Shown here piece after piece: positions 1 through 7,997 of a DNA stretch of 41,620 nucleotides (the first letter of the stretch is position 1; each line of letters starts with the position of its first letter). The DNA comes from Klebsiella sp. RIT-PI-d (GTDB taxonomy: Bacteria > Pseudomonadota > Gammaproteobacteria > Enterobacterales > Enterobacteriaceae). A program made the translations under genes and the position numbers. The DNA lies in assembly GCF_001187865.1 (NCBI RefSeq), contig NZ_LGIT01000008.1:1-41620 (forward strand). The letters are read 5' to 3'. The notes beneath the pieces were generated by a model, which worked only from the letters and a program-made list of their open reading frames with translations, was not told the DNA's origin and did not search any database.

Positions 1-137
<137 letters not shown>

Positions 138-169
138 TTAATAAGTTTAATTAACTTATTAAACTTAAA

Positions 170-198
170 AACCCCGAATGTATTTCGGGGTTTTTTTT
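170..198 (+). terminator. Rho-independent terminator after tufA
   Basis: AACCCCGAA and TTCGGGGTT form a 9-bp stem around a TGTA loop, followed by a run of eight T. This is a textbook intrinsic terminator placed about 33 bases after the tufA stop and probably ends the str operon. Confidence 0.93.
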
Positions 199-393
199 AT
201 TTTAAAAACAAAAAAATTATTTTAAATCACAACAATATAAAATGTTATTAACTGGTAGGATGATCGTGTTTATTTCTTAATTGCACGTAGTTTCATTTAT
301 AAAAATTGAAAAGAATTGTTATTTTTAATACTTTATCTCCTGTTACATGGTCATGTAATAAAAGAACGGATTTTTAACAACAGGAATGTTTAA
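199..393 (+). promoter_or_regulatory. AT-rich chiA upstream region
   Basis: This stretch is strongly AT-rich, with runs of A and T around 199-345, unlike the ribosomal genes nearby. I cannot pick a convincing promoter. In E. coli K-12, chiA and gsp are silenced by the nucleoid protein H-NS, which prefers such DNA, so H-NS silencing is a reasonable inference. An AGGAA-like ribosome-binding site lies just before the ATG at 394. Confidence 0.45.
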
Positions 394-2964
394 ATGAAAC
401 TAAACTTAGCAACAAAAGCTTTATTTTGTATGGGTCTGACCTGTGCTGCCCTGCCTGCATTTGCTCTCGAAGCATGGAATGGTCAGGAAGGCGGTAGCAC
501 TTACGAAGTTATTTTCGACGGTGGTGTTTATAACAATGCATGGTGGGTTGGCGCATCTAATTGTCCGGGAAATGTAGCAGACGATCAGGCAAATAACCCG
601 TGGCGTTATGAGCGCGCAGCTACTGCCGATGAAATGAATAAATATGGTAATCCGACGAGCTGTGAAACCAGCGGCGGCACGGTAGCTTATCCGGCATATA
701 ATAACGACACGGCGTATAAAGCTGGCGATGTTGTAACTTATAATAATGCAACATATAAGACAACCGCTGCCCAGAGCGCATATGGTTTTGCTCCAGGGCA
801 AAGTAATCCGTGGATGCTTTATGCTGAAATTCCACAATGGTCATCCTCTACTGTTTATAATAAAGGCGATCGCGTTCAGAAAAACGGCCAGGAATATGAA
901 GCTTATTTCTATACTATTGGAGACGACCCATCACTGGCGGCGAACCAAAACCCAACGGGTTCTAACGGTCGCCCATGGAAAGTACTGGGTGCTGTTGTCT
1001 CTTATTCTCAGGACCAATTGAGTAAGGCACCGGCATATAACGGCTCAACAACATATGAAAGCGGTAGCTTGATTCGTTATAACGGAAAAAACTACGTGTC
1101 AGAAACTAAAGTACAGAAAGTTTCTCCGACTGATAAAAATCCGTGGCGTGTATTTATTGACTGGACCGGAACCAAAGAAAAAGTAGGTACACCAAAATCG
1201 CCGTGGCCTGCCCATGTTTATGCGCCATATGTCGACTTTACGCTGAACTCTCAGCCCGATATGGTTAGCCTGGCGCAGAATCACAACGTAAATCATTACA
1301 CGATGGCTTTTATCGTGAGTAAAGACGCACAGACCTGTCTGCCGACGTGGGGCACTGCGTATAATATTAACGACTATGCACAGTACAGCAAAATCAAAGC
1401 ACTGCGTGAAGCTGGCGGCGATGTCATGGTTTCCATTGGCGGCGCTAATAACTCACCGCTGGCGGCTTCCTGTAAGAATATCGACGATCTGCAACAGCAT
1501 TATTACGATATTGTAGATAATCTGAATCTCAACGTTCTGGACTTCGATATTGAAGGGACATGGGTTGCGGATCACGAATCCATTAACCGTCGTAACGAAG
1601 CGGTCAAAGTTGTTCAGGACAAATGGAATCAAGAAGGACGTAAAGTAGGTATCTGGTATACCCTACCGATTCTGCCGACTGGTCTGACCCCAGAAGGTAT
1701 TTACGTACTGCAAGATGCCAAAGCTAAAGGCGTAGAGTTGTCAGGTGTGAACGTAATGACCATGGACTACGGCAATAGCATTTGTCAGTCAGCCGGTACT
1801 GAAGGACAAAATATCCACGGCAAGTGTGCAACTTCTGCAATTGAAAACTTGCACAGTCAGATGAAGCAGATTTTTACCGATAAGAGTGATGCTGAAATCG
1901 ATGCGATGATGGGGACTACCCCAATGATCGGCTATAACGATGTTCAGGGTGAAGCGTTCTATATGTCTGATGCAAAACTGGTGATGCAGGATGCGACAGA
2001 CCGCAACATGGGCATGATTGGCATCTGGTCAATGATGCGCGATCAGCCGGGCGTGGCTAAGCAGGTTTCGCCTGAGCACAGTGGCTTAACCGCACAGCAG
2101 GCGTCGCAGTATGCATTTAGTGACGTTTTTGCACCGTTTACTAAAAGTGAAGGAACCGCAGACGATCAAGGAACCCCAGACGGTCAAGGAACCGCAGACG
2201 ATCAAGGAACCCCAGACGGTCAAGGAACCCCAGACGATCAGGGAACCCCAGACGGTCAAGGAACCCCAGACGATCAGGGAACCGCAGACGATCAAGGAAC
2301 TGCAGGCGATTTAGCCGGTGATGTTAAAGCCGTTTATATCGATGTTTTTGATGGCTCACAGCGAATCAACGTTAATTTTGATGCCAGCAAGCTGACCGGC
2401 TCTAATAATTACAGAGTTGAAGTCGATGGAAAGTATATTTTTTCTACAGAAGGAAATAAAAATTACTACAGCTATCGTTATAATTACGGCGCTCAATCAA
2501 CGCTTAGAACGGGTGGTATGAACAACCTTTTACATGCAGGGTCTGTTGTTACGGTTAAACGTACCCAGCCTGATGCTAAGGTCCTGTCAACGCTGACTGT
2601 TACAAACGATATGCTCAATGGCATTAATCCGCTGGTCAGTAGTAGTGATGTTAAGTCTGTATCAGTGAAGAAAGAAAACGGCGTTCCGATGGTTTATGTT
2701 GATTTTGCTGCTGATAAAGTCGCCGCTGGATCCGACAGTGCCTATGTCATTAAAGTCATGGGCGATGAGAAAAATGGCAACTATGTATTTAGCTGTGATA
2801 ACGGCAAATGCTATTACTCTTCTAAATCAACGAAAGATGGCATTACTACGGTTAAATCAGATGAACGTGCTATATCGGCTGGCGAAACTGTAGTGGTTGA
2901 GCGTGTTGCGCCTAATCCGGCTACCCTTGCTAAGGTATTAGTAACTAAAGATATGCTAAAATAA
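394..2964 (+). CDS. chiA: Secreted GH18 chitinase / endochitinase
   Basis: An 856-residue exported chitinase that hydrolyses beta-1,4-GlcNAc polymers. Residues 1-24 form a Sec signal peptide (basic start, hydrophobic core, ALPAFA before the mature end). Residues about 110-290 hold three tandem carbohydrate-binding-like modules with the pattern Y-x5-Y-x2-G-D/S-x-V/I ... NPW. The GH18 barrel follows at about 295-570. Its catalytic motif is D383-F-D385-I-E387, with E387 the expected acid/base. A Gly-Thr-Asp-Gln linker (residues 587-634) is a perfect hexapeptide repeat, and the C-terminus (about 640-856) is two copies of a beta-rich domain, each ending near NDML/KDML. In E. coli, ChiA leaves the cell through the gsp type II system, encoded just downstream here. 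The K-12 protein is somewhat longer (about 897 residues, from memory). Confidence 0.93.
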   Translation: MKLNLATKALFCMGLTCAALPAFALEAWNGQEGGSTYEVIFDGGVYNNAWWVGASNCPGNVADDQANNPWRYERAATADEMNKYGNPTSCETSGGTVAYPAYNNDTAYKAGDVVTYNNATYKTTAAQSAYGFAPGQSNPWMLYAEIPQWSSSTVYNKGDRVQKNGQEYEAYFYTIGDDPSLAANQNPTGSNGRPWKVLGAVVSYSQDQLSKAPAYNGSTTYESGSLIRYNGKNYVSETKVQKVSPTDKNPWRVFIDWTGTKEKVGTPKSPWPAHVYAPYVDFTLNSQPDMVSLAQNHNVNHYTMAFIVSKDAQTCLPTWGTAYNINDYAQYSKIKALREAGGDVMVSIGGANNSPLAASCKNIDDLQQHYYDIVDNLNLNVLDFDIEGTWVADHESINRRNEAVKVVQDKWNQEGRKVGIWYTLPILPTGLTPEGIYVLQDAKAKGVELSGVNVMTMDYGNSICQSAGTEGQNIHGKCATSAIENLHSQMKQIFTDKSDAEIDAMMGTTPMIGYNDVQGEAFYMSDAKLVMQDATDRNMGMIGIWSMMRDQPGVAKQVSPEHSGLTAQQASQYAFSDVFAPFTKSEGTADDQGTPDGQGTADDQGTPDGQGTPDDQGTPDGQGTPDDQGTADDQGTAGDLAGDVKAVYIDVFDGSQRINVNFDASKLTGSNNYRVEVDGKYIFSTEGNKNYYSYRYNYGAQSTLRTGGMNNLLHAGSVVTVKRTQPDAKVLSTLTVTNDMLNGINPLVSSSDVKSVSVKKENGVPMVYVDFAADKVAAGSDSAYVIKVMGDEKNGNYVFSCDNGKCYYSSKSTKDGITTVKSDERAISAGETVVVERVAPNPATLAKVLVTKDMLK
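2152..2295 (+). repeat. 18-bp tandem repeat array (8 units) in chiA
   Basis: Eight head-to-tail 18-bp units, each starting GGAAC, encode eight hexapeptides of the form G-T-A/P-D-D/G-Q. The order of variants is ADD, PDG, ADD, PDG, PDD, PDG, PDD, ADD. A decayed ninth unit (GTAGD) follows. Because 18 is a multiple of 3, gain or loss of units changes linker length without breaking the frame. It probably acts as a flexible acidic linker between the catalytic domain and the C-terminal domains. Confidence 0.97.
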
Positions 2965-2993
2965 ATGTAATATATTGGTTTAATTAATATTAG

Positions 2994-3031
2994 GGCCTGA
3001 GCCAGGAAATATATTCTGCTCAGGCCTTTTT
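2994..3031 (+). terminator. Rho-independent terminator after chiA
   Basis: GGCCTGAGC (2994-3002) and GCTCAGGCC (3018-3026) form a perfect 9-bp stem with a 15-base loop, followed by TTTTT. It lies 30 bases after the chiA stop. Confidence 0.92.
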
Positions 3032-3220
3032 ACTTAAGTAGTGTAACTCTCTGGATCTTGAAAAAATAATAACGGGAGCTTAATGCTGGCGTTGGCATAG
3101 CCAAATCCGGTTGACCCAAAAATCTGTCTTTACTGTTATGGGAGGGTTTTAGTCAATGCTTTTTTAAAGAAGTAGAAATGCATTGTTCTGAGTCAGGTTT
3201 TGTTAGATCCCGATTGTATT
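3032..3220. other. Non-coding gap between chiA and bfd
   Basis: The gap from the chiA stop to bfd is 305 bases. It holds the chiA terminator at its start and the Fur-like site at its end. Between them I see only a small inverted repeat (TTGGC-ATA-GCCAA, 3092-3104) and no reading frame with a ribosome-binding site. I see no convincing small RNA. Confidence 0.6.
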
Positions 3221-3240
3221 GAGAATAGTAATCATTTATC
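3221..3240. promoter_or_regulatory. Probable Fur box upstream of bfd
   Basis: GAGAATAGTAATCATTTATC closely resembles the 19-bp Fur consensus GATAATGATAATCATTATC. It ends 30 bases before the bfd start codon, where a repressor would overlap the promoter or early transcript. In E. coli, bfd is induced under iron starvation through Fur, which fits. Confidence 0.75.
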
Positions 3241-3269
3241 ATTGTTGCGTCCACGGTTCGGGAGTGCAT

Positions 3270-3464
3270 ATGTACATCTGTTTATGTAACGGCATCAGTG
3301 ATAAAAAAATTCGCCAGGCAGTACGCCAGTTTCATCCGCAGTCTTTTCAGCAGTTGCGTAAATTTATTCCTGTTGGAAATCAATGTGGTAAATGTATTCG
3401 CGCTGCGCGGGAAGTTATGCAGGAAGAGTTAATGCAGATGCCAGAATATAAAGAGATCGCCTGA
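3270..3464 (+). CDS. bfd: Bacterioferritin-associated ferredoxin
   Basis: A 64-residue cytoplasmic [2Fe-2S] protein that reduces the ferric core of bacterioferritin so that iron can be released. Cluster ligands are visible as C4-x-C6 near the start and C39-x2-C42, the Bfd arrangement. An in-frame upstream start at 3219 exists, but ATG 3270 has a GGAG Shine-Dalgarno sequence at 3261-3264 and gives the usual length. bfr follows after 71 bases on the same strand. A Fur-like site lies just upstream, so the gene is probably de-repressed when iron is low. Confidence 0.95.
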   Translation: MYICLCNGISDKKIRQAVRQFHPQSFQQLRKFIPVGNQCGKCIRAAREVMQEELMQMPEYKEIA

Positions 3465-3535
3465 GTCACACTCTTTTCTTTGACATCCCGCGAGTCCGAT
3501 CTACGCTCTAAGTGTGGAAGCGGAGGGACTATATA

Positions 3536-4012
3536 ATGAAAGGTGATGTTAAGATAATTAATTATCTCAATAAGTTATTGGGAAATGAGCTTGTCGCAAT
3601 TAATCAGTATTTTCTCCATGCAAGAATGTTCAAAAACTGGGGTCTGAAGCGTCTGAATGACGTGGAGTACCATGAGTCCATTGACGAGATGAAGCACGCT
3701 GATAAATATATTGAGCGTATTCTTTTTCTGGAAGGTATCCCCAATCTTCAGGATCTTGGCAGGCTGGGTATCGGTGAAGATGTTGAAGAGATGCTGCGTT
3801 CCGATCTCCGGTTAGAACTGGAGGGTGCCAAAGATCTGCGTGAGGCTATCGCTTACGCCGACAGCGTATTTGATTATGTCAGCCGTGACATGATGATTGA
3901 AATTCTGGCTGATGAAGAAGGGCACATCGACTGGCTGGAAACCGAGTTGGATCTCATTAATAAAATGGGTATTCAAAATTATTTGCAGGCGCAAATCCGC
4001 GAAGAGAAGTAG
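3536..4012 (+). CDS. bfr: Bacterioferritin (haem-containing ferritin)
   Basis: A 158-residue iron-storage protein whose 24 subunits form a hollow shell storing iron as a ferric mineral, with haem between subunit pairs. The four-helix ferritin fold is recognisable, and the ferroxidase and haem residues are in place: E18 in the first helix, DEMKHAD carrying E51, haem-ligand M52 and H54, and ADEEGHIDW carrying the later Glu and His. The ATG at 3536 is preceded by GGAGGGA, and this start gives the standard family length, whereas 3512 would add eight residues. Bfd, its reductase partner, is directly upstream. Confidence 0.96.
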   Translation: MKGDVKIINYLNKLLGNELVAINQYFLHARMFKNWGLKRLNDVEYHESIDEMKHADKYIERILFLEGIPNLQDLGRLGIGEDVEEMLRSDLRLELEGAKDLREAIAYADSVFDYVSRDMMIEILADEEGHIDWLETELDLINKMGIQNYLQAQIREEK

Positions 4013-4020
4013 CTGGCGAT

Positions 4021-4047
4021 ATCAGGAAGGCGCTGTTCCTTCCTGAT
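4021..4047. terminator. Bidirectional hairpin between bfr and gspO
   Basis: ATCAGGAAGG (4021-4030) and CCTTCCTGAT (4038-4047) form a perfect 10-bp stem with a 7-base loop, exactly between the convergent stops of bfr and gspO. There is no strong T run, so it may act as a weak terminator or as a 3'-end stabilising structure for either transcript. Confidence 0.7.
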
Positions 4048-4050
4048 CTC

Positions 4051-4830
4051 TTACAGGCTGATCCAGCAGAAATAACCCCAACCGCTCAATGCCAGTGCAG
4101 GCCCAAAGGGTATCGGTGCTCCGCGCCGCCCCTCTTTAAACCACAGTAAGAGACCGTAGACAACGCCTGCAATTGAGGCGATATAAAGGATTATCGGCAA
4201 GCTTTGCCAGCCGCTCCAGGCCCCGACTGCCGCCAGCATTTTAAAATCTCCGTAACCCAGCCCTTCTTTATGCCATATCAGCCTGATTACCCAGTAGATC
4301 AACCACAGGATGATGTATCCTGCTGCAGCACCAGCGATAGCGTCTTCACAGCGAATCATACCCGTAAAGGTATTAAATAATAGCCCCAGCCACAGCAAAG
4401 GAAGCGTCAGTTTGTCGGGTAAAAGATAGTGTTTTATGTCAATCGTACTTAGCGTCAGAGCAAACCAGAAATACAGGAAGAGAGCCAGCGCCAGCAGAAT
4501 TGTCTGAGGATGTAACGCATAGCACAAAACGGCCATCGCTATGCATATTACTTCGAGTAGCAGATAATGCCAGCAGACAGGGTACCCACAATGGCGGCAT
4601 TTGCCCTGCAGATACAACCAGCTGAATAGCGGTATATTGTCATACCATGCCAGCGGCGTTTCACATTTGCAGCAGCGCGATCCTGGCAGCCAAAGGTGAA
4701 GACATGGTGAGGTTTGATCAGCCGGTATCGACTGTAAAATCGTTAATGGCAGACGCCAGGCGATGGTTCCGATCATGTTTCCAGCCACCAGTCCGATAAA
4801 CAGAAACAGTATTATTCCACCGCTATCCAT
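4051..4830 (-). CDS. gspO: Type II secretion prepilin peptidase/methylase
   Basis: An inner-membrane aspartic protease that removes the leader from type II pseudopilins (GspG-K) and N-methylates the new end. The zinc-binding cysteines are intact near residues 50-80 (CCKC and CRHC). The two catalytic aspartates sit in STIDIKH and in the GYGDFK (GxGD) motif, and about seven or eight membrane helices are visible. I chose ATG 4830 (MDSGG...), 259 residues, with GAGG nine bases upstream; the in-frame alternative at 4845 is TTG. It overlaps gspM by 8 nt and is the last gene of the operon. The K-12 protein is shorter (about 225 residues, from memory). Confidence 0.93.
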   Translation of the reverse strand: MDSGGIILFLFIGLVAGNMIGTIAWRLPLTILQSIPADQTSPCLHLWLPGSRCCKCETPLAWYDNIPLFSWLYLQGKCRHCGYPVCWHYLLLEVICIAMAVLCYALHPQTILLALALFLYFWFALTLSTIDIKHYLLPDKLTLPLLWLGLLFNTFTGMIRCEDAIAGAAAGYIILWLIYWVIRLIWHKEGLGYGDFKMLAAVGAWSGWQSLPIILYIASIAGVVYGLLLWFKEGRRGAPIPFGPALALSGWGYFCWISL

Positions 4831-5305
4831 GCTTTTTTGCCTCAATGATCAACCGGGTCAGGGTAATGCTGTCAGTATCCTGCTTACTGGCATGAAACTC
4901 GAGTGCCACAATGCGCAGGCCGGAGCCTTGCTGTAGTAGCGTAAGCCAGCGGACAAAGTCGTCAATTTTAATCGCGGATGAGGTAATGCTGAGTTTGTCG
5001 CCGTCTTGTTGGTTTACCGTTGCGGTAAAGCCCGCTTTTTTTAGGGTGTTTTTGACCAGCGCTTCTGGTGACTGCGCTGGCGTGTGCAGCGCAATTCCTC
5101 CCGCCGCCAGGGCTTGTTGATCAAGCCACTGAAGGTCCAGCTGCAATTTATTGCAGCGGGATTGTACGGAATCAATAGCCTGCTCTGCTGGCCGGTATAA
5201 CCCAAACCAGAAAAAAGTCGCCAGACAGCTCATAAATAACGCGACAACGGCTCGCTGTTCACGAGGATTTTTTTGCTCAAACCACATCCGGATACGTTCA
5301 ATCAT
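4823..5305 (-). CDS. gspM: Type II secretion inner-membrane protein GspM
   Basis: A 160-residue bitopic inner-membrane protein. A short cytoplasmic start is followed by a membrane helix (AVVALFMSCLATFFWFGLY, about residues 19-37) and a periplasmic ferredoxin-like domain. GspM dimerises and partners GspL, linking the ATPase GspE to the membrane platform. ATG 5305 was chosen because it overlaps the gspL stop as ATGATTGA (8-nt overlap). The in-frame alternative at 5332 lies deep in gspL and would add nine residues. Identification rests on operon position plus topology, because GspM sequences are poorly conserved. Confidence 0.88.
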   Translation of the reverse strand: MIERIRMWFEQKNPREQRAVVALFMSCLATFFWFGLYRPAEQAIDSVQSRCNKLQLDLQWLDQQALAAGGIALHTPAQSPEALVKNTLKKAGFTATVNQQDGDKLSITSSAIKIDDFVRWLTLLQQGSGLRIVALEFHASKQDTDSITLTRLIIEAKKHG

Positions 5306-6458
5306 TTCGTAGCGTCCACAATCCCTGTTCATGTTTATCGACCTTTAATGAAAGGCCGTAGATCTTTTCTTTTATGAAAGCCTGAATCTGACTTTCATCG
5401 CTGGCGTAGAGGAAAAGCTGCAGCGATTTACCCACCGGGTTATAGTTCACACCTTCCAGCGCCAGCCCTGGAAAAGAGGCCAGACGAGATTTAAGGCGTG
5501 GCAGAAGCAAGGCCGGAGCCGGAGCAAGCTGCGATAGCTGCTTTGGCAGGTAAGTTTTCAAATTACTGCGGTGTCGGTTTTCAGGAATATAGCGTTGCCA
5601 CTGGTGGGTCAGTTCCTGGCTAAGTTGTTGTTGCATATTATAAGAATGCCAATAGATTACGCCCTGAGTACATAGTGCGATCCCCGCAGTGAGAGCAATA
5701 CTGAGGCCCGCTGCCCGCTTCAGATTGACGATTGACGCTGAGGGCGGCAGGCGTGTACGCATTTTGCCATGCAGCAGATTGGGAGGCACGCTACCGGGAT
5801 ACAGCGCCATAATAGGGCACTCCTCTTTCATGTTTCCCGAGGTACAGGGTTCAGGTAGCGCTCCATAATGGGTAAGCTGCCCGGGATGGAAGTGGATCAG
5901 CAGATGCGAAAGGAATGCCTGCGTCATTGAGGAAATGCCGCTATCCTGAGTGTTAAGTAGCCATCCAGTCGTGTCCTTAAAGATCGTCCAGCCGTTTAAC
6001 GTAGTCGGTAAACAAAAGGCGTCGAATGTAACAAACCTAACGGTTAACCCTGCATCTGCAAGGGAACGCAGCTGGGACTCAAGCCAGTCGGCATCTATAC
6101 CAACGACCGAGATACGCGTCTCCTGACGAGAAAAGATAGTCCAGTGTAAGGCGGGCATTCCTTCATCCAGGGTGGCGTCAGCAAGCCATTGAAGCTTTTG
6201 TTCCGTAAGTTCATATTGCTCGTCAGGGATCACCAGGACCCTGCTTATTGCCTTGTGGGCGGGTACGAGCACGTGAGTGCATTTTGCTGCCGGAAGTGCG
6301 GCAAGTTGCGCTAAATGCTCAATCGGCAGATGCTGAATGTCTCCGCAATCACTTTCACTGCATTGCGCCCATTCCATCTGCGTTCGCCGTTCGGCTGGAA
6401 GGCGAATCAACAGTTTTGACGAGATATCCGTAACTTTTTTAGTCTTCACTACTGCCAT
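5298..6458 (-). CDS. gspL: Type II secretion inner-membrane protein GspL
   Basis: A 386-residue protein with a cytoplasmic actin-like domain that recruits GspE, one membrane helix near residue 260 (AAGLSIALTAGIALCTQGVIY) and a periplasmic ferredoxin-like domain that pairs with GspM. I prefer ATG 6458 (MAVVKTKK...). This start overlaps gspK by 20 nt and gives close to the K-12 length (about 387). The longer form from 6506 would overlap gspK by 68 nt. The stop overlaps the gspM start. Confidence 0.9.
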   Translation of the reverse strand: MAVVKTKKVTDISSKLLIRLPAERRTQMEWAQCSESDCGDIQHLPIEHLAQLAALPAAKCTHVLVPAHKAISRVLVIPDEQYELTEQKLQWLADATLDEGMPALHWTIFSRQETRISVVGIDADWLESQLRSLADAGLTVRFVTFDAFCLPTTLNGWTIFKDTTGWLLNTQDSGISSMTQAFLSHLLIHFHPGQLTHYGALPEPCTSGNMKEECPIMALYPGSVPPNLLHGKMRTRLPPSASIVNLKRAAGLSIALTAGIALCTQGVIYWHSYNMQQQLSQELTHQWQRYIPENRHRSNLKTYLPKQLSQLAPAPALLLPRLKSRLASFPGLALEGVNYNPVGKSLQLFLYASDESQIQAFIKEKIYGLSLKVDKHEQGLWTLRND

Positions 6459-7419
6459 CCGTAAGCTGTCGTAAATAAATTTTGGTGGTTTTATTTTTTT
6501 CGTCATATAAAAGAAAAGTGCGCATACCTAAGGTCAGTTCACCCTGGTGAACCGTAGACGTAATCAGAAAATAGCTACTGCGAGTGGTTAGCTGTTTTTT
6601 TAGCGAATCCACCAGTGGTTTAGTAGCAGTAAAGTCGCGCTGAGCCTGGTAAAGAAAAGCATCTACCGTTTTCCAGCCGTTATCAGGACGTTTTCTTATT
6701 AGTGCTGCCGCATCTAACTCACTAATATTATTAAGGAAGAGTGCTGCCAGCAAAGAAGCCTGCTGTTCAGTAAGCGTATTAATATTGATAGCGAGTTCAT
6801 TGCTAAACGTAGCGCAGATAAAAGGCGATAGCTTTTGATAGATATCTTCAGTCATTCCTTTGACGTCGCGTATTTCTGCAGGCAAAAAGATATTTTGCCC
6901 AGCCGTGAGATATTTTTTGGGTCGGTGCTGATAATAATCATCTTCTGCGCCTTTTATGCGCGGGGAGGTATCGTTATCAATATAATCTGCTATCGACTGG
7001 CCAATTTCCTCCACACGGTATTTTTCAACCCCGCGTTTTTCCAGTAAGGCTTCAAAGACGCCAATTTTATAGGGAACATCCTCCAGAATGCCGATCGGCA
7101 TATCTTTTAAGGAATTTAAATTAAAACAATTTTGCCGATCTTCTGTTTTCCAGCTTACCTTAGTGTTTTCATCAACTTCTTCCGATTCAGTAAGCGTCTC
7201 TTGTGATGTTGACGGCGAAACTTCTGCTGCGCTCTGGAGGCTGGCGGCAGCTTGCGCTTCAGCATAGAGCAAGGCATATTTAGCCTGCAGGCTGTCATTG
7301 ATACGACGGCTACGCTGAAGCTGAGTTTGAAAGCTGATGGTCATATCTGTCGCCAGAGCGGCCATCAGGGCGAGGATCATCAGAACCACCAATAAAGCCG
7401 ATCCTTTTTGTACGCTCAT
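6439..7419 (-). CDS. gspK: Type II secretion minor pseudopilin GspK
   Basis: A 326-residue minor pseudopilin that caps the pseudopilus tip with GspI and GspJ. The leader cleavage site is at VQKG|SALLVVLMILALMAALA near the N-terminus, followed by the hydrophobic helix. As in other GspK proteins, the conserved Glu at mature position 5 is absent (Val here), and the protein is much larger than other pseudopilins because of an inserted helical domain. The ATG overlaps the gspJ stop as ATGA. Confidence 0.95.
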   Translation of the reverse strand: MSVQKGSALLVVLMILALMAALATDMTISFQTQLQRSRRINDSLQAKYALLYAEAQAAASLQSAAEVSPSTSQETLTESEEVDENTKVSWKTEDRQNCFNLNSLKDMPIGILEDVPYKIGVFEALLEKRGVEKYRVEEIGQSIADYIDNDTSPRIKGAEDDYYQHRPKKYLTAGQNIFLPAEIRDVKGMTEDIYQKLSPFICATFSNELAININTLTEQQASLLAALFLNNISELDAAALIRKRPDNGWKTVDAFLYQAQRDFTATKPLVDSLKKQLTTRSSYFLITSTVHQGELTLGMRTFLLYDEKNKTTKIYLRQLTDGSSED

Positions 7420-7997
7420 TTTGCTGCTCCTGACTCCTGAGCGATCGCCTGTTCTTGCATGGATCCGCCGGGCAAAATGAAACGTCGGGTAAGCTGCTCC
7501 TTGTTTTCATGCTCAAGACTAATGGTAGCAATTGCGTAAGCGCTGTTATTTTCAGACGGTACCATCGTTGCTGTGAAATGAGCCACATTATGCAGAAAAA
7601 CCTGCGGTCTGTTCTCCTCCTTGCCGTCAGGAACGCGTCTTGTTGCGCGAAATAAGCGCCCGTCTTTGACATACCAGTGAACCGTTGCCATCACAAACGC
7701 GGCTCTGAAGGGAAGGGCAGGATCTCGTACCTGGGTTGTAAAGATCACACCGTCTTTTTCACCTGAAAATGACTGAGCGGTTTGACGGTTTTTCCGCGGG
7801 ACATACTGCATTAAATCATTTTCCAGCATTAGCATTGTATGCTGAACGGCATCAAAATCATCGGCAGTCTGCTTTGCACGCTGATGCTGTTCTGTCGCCT
7901 GTGAAAAAATGAGCGTAGCCAAAAAAATAAGCGTGGAGAAGATAGCGATAGACAGCATGACTTCCAGCAGCGTAAAGCCCCGTGACAGCTTACTCAT
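7416..7997 (-). CDS. gspJ: Type II secretion minor pseudopilin GspJ
   Basis: A 193-residue minor pseudopilin. The class III leader is short, with cleavage at LSRG|FTLLEVMLSIAIF and the conserved Glu at mature position 5. A beta-rich periplasmic domain follows the long N-terminal helix. GspJ forms the tip complex with GspI and GspK and starts pseudopilus assembly. The start overlaps gspI by 8 nt and the stop overlaps gspK by 4 nt, suggesting translational coupling that would help produce matched amounts of the tip proteins. Confidence 0.95.
   Translation of the reverse strand: MSKLSRGFTLLEVMLSIAIFSTLIFLATLIFSQATEQHQRAKQTADDFDAVQHTMLMLENDLMQYVPRKNRQTAQSFSGEKDGVIFTTQVRDPALPFRAAFVMATVHWYVKDGRLFRATRRVPDGKEENRPQVFLHNVAHFTATMVPSENNSAYAIATISLEHENKEQLTRRFILPGGSMQEQAIAQESGAAK

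Noticed and set aside
2086-2314. Repetitive open frames on both strands across the chiA repeat
   Set aside because: Tandem repeats with a unit divisible by 3 automatically give repeated open frames in other phases. Only the chiA frame continues on both sides.
3084-3200. Possible small RNA or peptide between chiA and bfd
   Set aside because: Only a 5-bp hairpin without a T run and an ATG frame of five codons. No promoter or terminator pair supports an RNA gene.
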